From assembly GCA_003696705.1 (NCBI GenBank), contig RFGD01000151.1, forward strand, positions 1-9,540: a DNA stretch of 9,540 nucleotides. Direction: 5' to 3'. Shown here in pieces: positions 5,053 through 9,540 of this stretch. The translations under genes were made by a program, and so were the position numbers. The notes below the pieces were generated by a model that saw only the letters and a program-made list of their open reading frames with translations, ran no database searches and was not told where the DNA came from. Position 1 is the stretch's first letter. Every line of letters begins with the position of its first letter. The stretch is from Alphaproteobacteria bacterium. GTDB lineage: Bacteria; Pseudomonadota; Alphaproteobacteria; Rhodobacterales; Rhodobacteraceae.

Positions 5053-6563
5053 CAGAGCCCCAGCTTCTGGCGCACGATCTCGTTGACGGCCTTCGGATTG
5101 GCCTTGCCGCCGGTCGCCTTCATCACCTGCCCGACGAACCAGCCGGCAAGTTTCGGGTTCTCGCGGGCCTTCTCGACCTGTGCCGGGTTGGCGGCGATGA
5201 CCTCGTCCACCGCCTTTTCGATGGCGCCGGTGTCGGTGACCTGCTTCATCCCGCGCGCCTCGACGATCTCGGCCGGGTCGCCCCCTTCCGTCCAGACGAT
5301 CTCGAACAAGTCCTTCGCGATCTTGCCCGAGATGTCGCCCTTGGCGATCAGGTCGATGATGGTGCCGAGCTGCGAGGCCGAGACCGGGCTTTGCGCGACG
5401 CTGAGGCCTTCCTTGTTCAGGCGGCCGAAAAGCTCGTTGATGACCCAGTTTGCCGCCATCTTGCCGTCGCGGCCGCGGGCGACCTCCTCGAAGAAATCGG
5501 CGGCCTCGCGCTCGGCTGTCAGGACGCCCGCGTCGTATTCGGTGACGCCGTATTCGGCAAGGAAGCGGGCCTTCTTCTCGTCGGGAAGCTCGGGAAGCGA
5601 GGCGGCGATCCGTTCCACCCATTCCGCCTCGATCTCGAGCGGCAGAAGGTCGGGACAGGGGAAATAGCGGTAGTCGTGCGCTTCCTCTTTCGAGCGCATG
5701 GACCGCGTCTCGCCCTTGTTCGGGTCGAAGAGGCGCGTTTCCTGCACGATCTCTCCGCCGTCCTCGAGGATGGCGATCTGGCGGCGCGCCTCGTAGTCGA
5801 TCGCCTGCTGGATGAAACGCAGCGAGTTCATGTTCTTGATCTCGCAGCGCGTGCCAAGGACCGAATGATCGCCGGTTTCGCGGAAGCGCTCGTAGGCGCC
5901 CGGCCGGCAGACCGAAACGTTGACGTCGGCGCGCAGGTTCCCGCTTTGCATGTTGCCGTCGCAGGTCCCGAGATAGCGCATGATCTGACGCAGCTTGGCG
6001 ACATAGGCGGCCGCTTCCTCGGGGCCGCGGATGTCGGGGCGGCTGACGATCTCCATCAGGGCGACGCCGGTGCGGTTGAGGTCCACGAATGTCACGTCGG
6101 GGTCCATGTCATGGATCGACTTGCCGGCGTCCTGTTCGATGTGGATGCGTTCGATCCGCACCCGCCGGGCGACGCCGGGACCCATGTCCACCAGAACCTC
6201 GCCCTCGCCGACGATGGGGTGGTAGAGCTGGCTGATCTGGTAGCCCTGCGGGAGGTCGGGGTAGAAGTAGTTCTTGCGGTCGAAGGCCGAGAAGAGGTTG
6301 ATCCTGGCCTTCAGCCCCAGACCCGTGCGCACCGCCTGTTCGACGCAGAATTCGTTGATGACCGGAAGCATGCCCGGCATGGCCGCGTCGACGAAGGCGA
6401 CGTTGTAGTTCGGCTCGGCCCCGAATTCCGTCGAAGCGCCCGAGAAGAGCTTGGCCTTCGACGCCACCTGGGCGTGCACTTCCATGCCGATGACGAGTTC
6501 CCAGTCCTCGCGCGCGCCGTGAATAACTTTCGGCTCGGGCTCCTTGAAGCTCAGATCCAGCAT
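5052..6563 (-). CDS. gatB: Aspartyl/glutamyl-tRNA(Asn/Gln) amidotransferase subunit B
   Basis: GatB (503 residues) is the tRNA-binding kinase subunit of the cytoplasmic GatCAB amidotransferase. It phosphorylates misacylated Glu-tRNA(Gln) or Asp-tRNA(Asn) and transfers ammonia released by GatA, giving correctly charged Gln- or Asn-tRNA in organisms lacking the direct synthetase. The catalytic N-terminal domain shows GMEVHAQV (26-33), KNYFYPDLPQGYQI (97-110) and HIEQDAGKS (141-149), all signature segments of the family; the C-terminal GatB/YqeY tRNA-binding domain covers about residues 355-503. Length is full and no key motif is missing. The start at 6563 gives the usual alphaproteobacterial N-terminus, with AAAGGATGG just upstream. 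gatA and gatC are not in this window, so the complex is encoded at more than one locus or further away. The acyltransferase gene ends 71 bp upstream on the same strand. Confidence 0.98.
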   Translation of the reverse strand: MLDLSFKEPEPKVIHGAREDWELVIGMEVHAQVASKAKLFSGASTEFGAEPNYNVAFVDAAMPGMLPVINEFCVEQAVRTGLGLKARINLFSAFDRKNYFYPDLPQGYQISQLYHPIVGEGEVLVDMGPGVARRVRIERIHIEQDAGKSIHDMDPDVTFVDLNRTGVALMEIVSRPDIRGPEEAAAYVAKLRQIMRYLGTCDGNMQSGNLRADVNVSVCRPGAYERFRETGDHSVLGTRCEIKNMNSLRFIQQAIDYEARRQIAILEDGGEIVQETRLFDPNKGETRSMRSKEEAHDYRYFPCPDLLPLEIEAEWVERIAASLPELPDEKKARFLAEYGVTEYDAGVLTAEREAADFFEEVARGRDGKMAANWVINELFGRLNKEGLSVAQSPVSASQLGTIIDLIAKGDISGKIAKDLFEIVWTEGGDPAEIVEARGMKQVTDTGAIEKAVDEVIAANPAQVEKARENPKLAGWFVGQVMKATGGKANPKAVNEIVRQKLGL

Positions 6564-6590
6564 CGCACCATCCTTTGTCGGTCCGCCCGG

Positions 6591-6619
6591 GTTCTAGGCC
6601 ACGGCCGGCGGGCCGGCAA
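6591..6619 (-). promoter_or_regulatory. Candidate promoter for gatB
   Basis: Minus-strand TTGCCG (6614-6619) and TAGAAC (6591-6596) are spaced by exactly 17 bp in the 71-bp gap between the acyltransferase stop and gatB. A start near 6584 would give a leader of about 21 nt. The spacer contains palindromic GC sequence, and GCCGG-N4-CCGGC overlaps the -35 end. Evidence is consensus matching only (3/6 and 4/6). Confidence 0.35.
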
Positions 6620-6634
6620 GGGGGAAGCGGGTTC

Positions 6635-7513
6635 TCAGGTCCTGCCGGCCAGGGCCCTGAGAAGGCGGGGCCGGGGCGTGGCGTCGACAAGCGACACCGT
6701 CCGGCCGCCCTTTCCGCCGAGCTCCAGCGTCGCCTCGCGCAGGACCTCGATCGCCTCTTCCGAGCCGGCCGGCAGCGCGCGGGGCGAAAGCGGGCGGCCG
6801 AGCCGCAGGTGATAGGGCTGGCGGTCCTTGTTCAGCATCTCGTGAAACAGCGTGATGTCGCGCAATGTCGGGTGGATCAGGTCGAACAGATAGAAGATGA
6901 CCGAGTTCCTGGCCCGGATGTTGAGCGGGATCACCGGCAGGTCGTATTTGCGCGCGATCATCGCCGCCGAGGCCATCCATGGCCGTTCGTGAAGCCGCAG
7001 CCCCCGGCGCTTGGCCAGCCGGCCGGACGGGAAGATGACGCCAAGCCGCCCGGCCTCGATCGCCTTTCGGGTGTAGACCATCGTTTCGCGGGTCTTGGCG
7101 CGGCTTCGCTTTTCCTCTCGCCATTCGACGGGGGCGATCATCGTCTCGTATTGCGGCAGGACGCGCAGAATGTCCGAGTTGGCGTAGAAGAACATGTCGC
7201 GCCGGCGCTCTCGGAAGGCGGCCCAGAGCATGATGCCGTCCGCGATGCCCGTGGGGTGATTGGCCACGACAAGCGCGGGCCCGCTTTCGGGCAGGTTCTC
7301 GAGCCCCTCCACCGTCAGATGCCGCGCCAGCATGTCCGACATCATGTCCATGATCGCCTCGGCCGGCATGTCGGCGACAACATGCCCAAGCTCCAGCGTC
7401 CGCTTGTATCCCAGAAGCCAGTCGAGAAGGGCCCGCACGGCTGCCACATGAAGCCCCGGCCGCGCGAGCCAGGGCGCACGTTCGAAAATCAGCGGATCGA
7501 CGCGATCTCGCAT
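6635..7513 (-). CDS. Lysophospholipid-type (PlsC-like) acyltransferase
   Basis: This 292-residue protein belongs to the phospholipid/glycerol acyltransferase superfamily, which transfers fatty acyl groups to lysophospholipids or related acceptors at the inner face of the cytoplasmic membrane. The catalytic block is ANHPTGIADG (85-94), with His86 and Asp92. Block III is represented by GVIFPSGR (158-165), which replaces the common FPEGTR, and block IV by LPVIPLNIRARN (192-203). No clear multi-pass membrane region is present; a hydrophobic stretch at about 205-214 may act as a membrane contact. The His-Asp spacing is X5 rather than the classic X4. The start at 7513 is the first ATG giving family-like sequence; only GGGGGCG precedes it, so initiation may be weak, and the much longer open frame upstream overlaps pepN. 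Substrate cannot be assigned: phosphatidic acid, ornithine-lipid or other lipid synthesis are all possible. The gene sits between pepN and gatB on the same strand. Confidence 0.88.
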   Translation of the reverse strand: MRDRVDPLIFERAPWLARPGLHVAAVRALLDWLLGYKRTLELGHVVADMPAEAIMDMMSDMLARHLTVEGLENLPESGPALVVANHPTGIADGIMLWAAFRERRRDMFFYANSDILRVLPQYETMIAPVEWREEKRSRAKTRETMVYTRKAIEAGRLGVIFPSGRLAKRRGLRLHERPWMASAAMIARKYDLPVIPLNIRARNSVIFYLFDLIHPTLRDITLFHEMLNKDRQPYHLRLGRPLSPRALPAGSEEAIEVLREATLELGGKGGRTVSLVDATPRPRLLRALAGRT

Positions 7514-7557
7514 TGCCCGTCGCCCCCATCGGTTCCTGCTTGTCGCCAACGTCCCGA

Positions 7558-7585
7558 AGGATAAGCGGAAATCTCGTCCTGTCAC
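7558..7585 (-). promoter_or_regulatory. Candidate sigma70-type promoter for the acyltransferase gene
   Basis: Minus-strand GTGACA (7580-7585, 5/6 to TTGACA) and TATCCT (7558-7563, 4/6 to TATAAT) are separated by 16 bp. A start near 7551 would give a leader of about 38 nt. It lies in a locally AT-richer stretch of the 170-bp gap after pepN, and is the best promoter-like match I see in the window. Confidence 0.45.
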
Positions 7586-7629
7586 CGGGAAAATCGGCGC
7601 AGGCGGGGGCGCGGCGCATTGTCGCCGGC

Positions 7630-7653
7630 CCCCGTGCGGGTCCCCGTGCGGGT
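7630..7653. repeat. 12-bp tandem repeat (two perfect copies)
   Basis: CCCCGTGCGGGT occurs at 7630-7641 and 7642-7653 without mismatch; a third, degenerate copy of its core (TGTGCGGG) is at 7668-7675. The repeats lie just downstream of the pepN stop codon. Each unit is itself nearly palindromic (CCCG..CGGG). No function is evident; the array could slow transcription after pepN. Confidence 0.75.
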
Positions 7654-7683
7654 CGCTGAGCGGAGCCTGTGCGGGCCCCGGCC

Positions 7684-9540
7684 TCAGTCGGACAGCATCC
7701 GGTCGACCATCTCGGCCATGTCGCCCGAGAGGCCGGGGGTTGCCCGGATCCGCTCGAGTTCGGCCCGCGCCAGCGCCTGGCGCCCGGCGTCGTAGCGCCG
7801 CCAGGTCTCGAAGGCGGTCGCGACGCGCGCCGCCGTCTGCGGGTTCACCGGGTCGAGCCGCACCAGCCAGTCGGCAACGAAGCGATAGCCCGCGCCGTCG
7901 GCCCGATGGAAGGCGGCGTGGTTGCCCGCGAAGGTGCCGACAAGCGCGCGGAAGCGGTTCGGGTTCTTCCATGTGAACGCAGGATCGGCCGCGAGGGCCC
8001 GCGCGGTCTCTACGGCGCCGTCGGGCTGGGCTTCGGCCATCTGAAGCGCAAACCACTTGTCCATGACAAGCCGGTCCGCCGACCACTTGTCGCGAAAGCG
8101 TAGAAGCGCCTGGTTGCCGGCGCCCACCGACAGAAGCGCCGACAGGGCGCCCAGCTCGTCGGTCATGTTGTCTGCGCGTGCATGAAGCGCCTCGGCCCGG
8201 TCACCGCCGTCGGTCCGCGAAAGAAGGCGCAGGGCGGCATGATTGAGCGCGCGCCGCCCGGCCGAGGCGGCGTCGTTGCGGTAAGGCCCATCGGGGGCCG
8301 TCACCTCGAAGATCTTCGAAAGCGTCGTGCCCAGCCCCTCGGCCATCGCGTCCTGAAGGCGCGCGCGCGCCGCATGGAGCGCTTCCGGGTCGGGCACCTC
8401 TCCGGCTTCGGCCATGACCTCGGCAAGCTCGTCCTCGGCCGGAAGGCGAAGGCAAAGCGCCCGGAACGCCGGATCGAGCGTCTCGTCGCCCACGAGCGCG
8501 CCGACCGCGTCGAGCCACGCCGCGTCCGCGCCGCCCCCCGTTCGGGCCATGTCCAGAAGCGTCGCCCGGGCAAGCTGGCGCCCCGCCTCCCAGCGATTGA
8601 AGGGGTCGGTGTCATGGGCCATCAGAAAGGCCCGCTCGGCGGCCGGCCTGTCCTCGACCAGGATGACGGGCGCCGAGAACCCGCGCAGGACCGATGTCAC
8701 GGGACGCGCGCCCAGGCCGTCGAAAGTGAAGGTCTGTTCGGCCTCGGTCAGCTCGAGCACGGTCGTCGGAAGAACTTCGTCCCCGTTCGGACCGAGGAGC
8801 CCGACGGCGATCGGGACATGAAGCGGCGCCTTGTCGGGCTGACCTGGCGTCGGCGGCGTTTCCTGCCGGAAGGTGAGCGAGAGCCGCCCGCCCTCGAACC
8901 GCTCGGTCAGGTGGAGCCGCGGGGTGCCCGCCTGGCTGTACCACCGCGCGAACTGGCCAAGGTCGCGCCCCGTCGCATCCTCGAAGACCCTGAGCCAGTC
9001 CTCGACCGTGCAGGCCTGTCCATCGTGACGCTCGAAGTAAAGATCGAGCGCCGCCCTGTAACCGCCTTCGCCCACAAGGGTTTTCAGCATTCGCACAAGC
9101 TCGGCGCCCTTTTCGTAGACCGTGGCCGTGTAGAAGTTGTTGATCTCGGCATAGGCACCGGGGCGGACCGGGTGGGCGAGGGGGCCGTTGTCCTCTCGGA
9201 ACTGGCGGGCGCGCAGAAGCTGCACGTCTTCGATGCGCTTGACGGCGGGCGAGCGCATGTCGGCCGAGAATTCCTGGTCGCGAAAGACCGTCAGGCCCTC
9301 TTTCAGGCAAAGCTGGAACCAGTCGCGACAGGTGATGCGGTTGCCCGTCCAGTTGTGGAAGTATTCATGGGCCACGATGCGCTCGATGTTGTCATAGTCC
9401 TGGTCCGTGGCCGTGGTCGGGGTCGAAAGCACGTAGCGCGAGTTGAAAATGTTCAATCCCTTGTTTTCCATCGCGCCCATGTTGAAGTCGTCGACGGCAA
9501 CGATGTTGAAGACATCGAGGTCGTATTCGCGGCCGTAGCG
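7684..9540 (-). CDS. pepN: Aminopeptidase N, M1 zinc metallopeptidase (5' end outside window)
   Basis: PepN removes N-terminal residues from peptides in the cytoplasm and is a major peptide-recycling enzyme. The window holds the last 618 residues; the M1 PepN family is typically about 850-870 residues, so roughly 250 N-terminal residues lie to the right. Visible are the substrate-binding GAMEN motif (nt 9463-9477), the zinc motif HEYFH (9355-9369) with the third ligand Glu 19 residues later in KEGLT (9298-9300), and the catalytic Tyr in VYEKGAEL (9115-9117). An Ig-like middle domain and the helical C-terminal domain follow, as in the E. coli type. All catalytic residues of the visible part are present, so it should be active. 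The stop codon is at 7684-7686; the acyltransferase gene starts 170 bp downstream on the same strand. There is no sign of a frameshift. Confidence 0.96.
   Translation of the reverse strand, partial: RYGREYDLDVFNIVAVDDFNMGAMENKGLNIFNSRYVLSTPTTATDQDYDNIERIVAHEYFHNWTGNRITCRDWFQLCLKEGLTVFRDQEFSADMRSPAVKRIEDVQLLRARQFREDNGPLAHPVRPGAYAEINNFYTATVYEKGAELVRMLKTLVGEGGYRAALDLYFERHDGQACTVEDWLRVFEDATGRDLGQFARWYSQAGTPRLHLTERFEGGRLSLTFRQETPPTPGQPDKAPLHVPIAVGLLGPNGDEVLPTTVLELTEAEQTFTFDGLGARPVTSVLRGFSAPVILVEDRPAAERAFLMAHDTDPFNRWEAGRQLARATLLDMARTGGGADAAWLDAVGALVGDETLDPAFRALCLRLPAEDELAEVMAEAGEVPDPEALHAARARLQDAMAEGLGTTLSKIFEVTAPDGPYRNDAASAGRRALNHAALRLLSRTDGGDRAEALHARADNMTDELGALSALLSVGAGNQALLRFRDKWSADRLVMDKWFALQMAEAQPDGAVETARALAADPAFTWKNPNRFRALVGTFAGNHAAFHRADGAGYRFVADWLVRLDPVNPQTAARVATAFETWRRYDAGRQALARAELERIRATPGLSGDMAEMVDRMLSD

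Noticed and set aside
5022..6812. Plus-strand open frame of 596 codons opposite gatB
   Set aside because: Antisense shadow of gatB, which matches its family along its full length.
7514..8086. Upstream extension of the acyltransferase frame into pepN
   Set aside because: The added residues are Arg/Pro/Gly-rich out-of-frame pepN sequence; the fold begins after ATG 7513.

Overview
The window is GC-rich, densely packed chromosomal DNA. Its gene content and the character of its proteins point to an alphaproteobacterium, most likely of the Rhodobacterales (Rhodobacter/Paracoccus/Roseobacter relatives). The GatB, CobS and CobT proteins are of the type found there, and the bolA - J-domain gene - cobS neighbourhood is, from memory, common in that class. 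I see no phage genes, transposase, CRISPR array, tRNA, rRNA or plasmid functions. High GC gives long open frames on both strands; only nine of them are credible genes, two of which run off the window edges.

Left part (1-4348), cobalt chelation and neighbours: the 3'-truncated cobT (minus, leaving through the left edge) and the complete cobS (minus) encode two of the three subunits of the ATP-dependent aerobic cobaltochelatase CobNST, which inserts Co(II) into hydrogenobyrinic acid a,c-diamide during B12 synthesis. CobN is not in the window. A plus-strand gene for a flavodoxin-fold NAD(P)H-dependent FMN reductase lies between cobS and cobT, so the two chelatase genes cannot simply share one short transcript. 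Upstream of cobS on the same strand is a small protein with a C-terminal J domain (HPD motif) and a Cys/His-rich N-terminal half. Divergent from it is bolA, a small regulator or Fe-S-related protein gene.

Middle and right part (4385-9540), a run of minus-strand genes read right to left: aminopeptidase N (pepN, 5' end missing), a lysophospholipid-type acyltransferase, gatB (subunit B of the Asp/Glu-tRNA amidotransferase), and a small DUF4177-like protein with a long acidic tail. The gaps (71-170 bp) hold plausible but unproven sigma70-type promoters, so these may be separate or partly coupled units rather than one tight operon. The gene functions are mostly housekeeping: translation fidelity, membrane lipid synthesis and peptide turnover.

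I did not find a clearly new biological system. The points most worth a second look are the FMN reductase inserted between cobS and cobT (a possible source of reduced flavin for the corrin reduction that follows cobalt insertion), the unusual J-domain protein next to the chelatase, an inverted repeat in the cobS leader, a shifted H-X5-D motif in the acyltransferase, and a perfect 14-bp tandem duplication over the stop codon of the DUF4177 gene.
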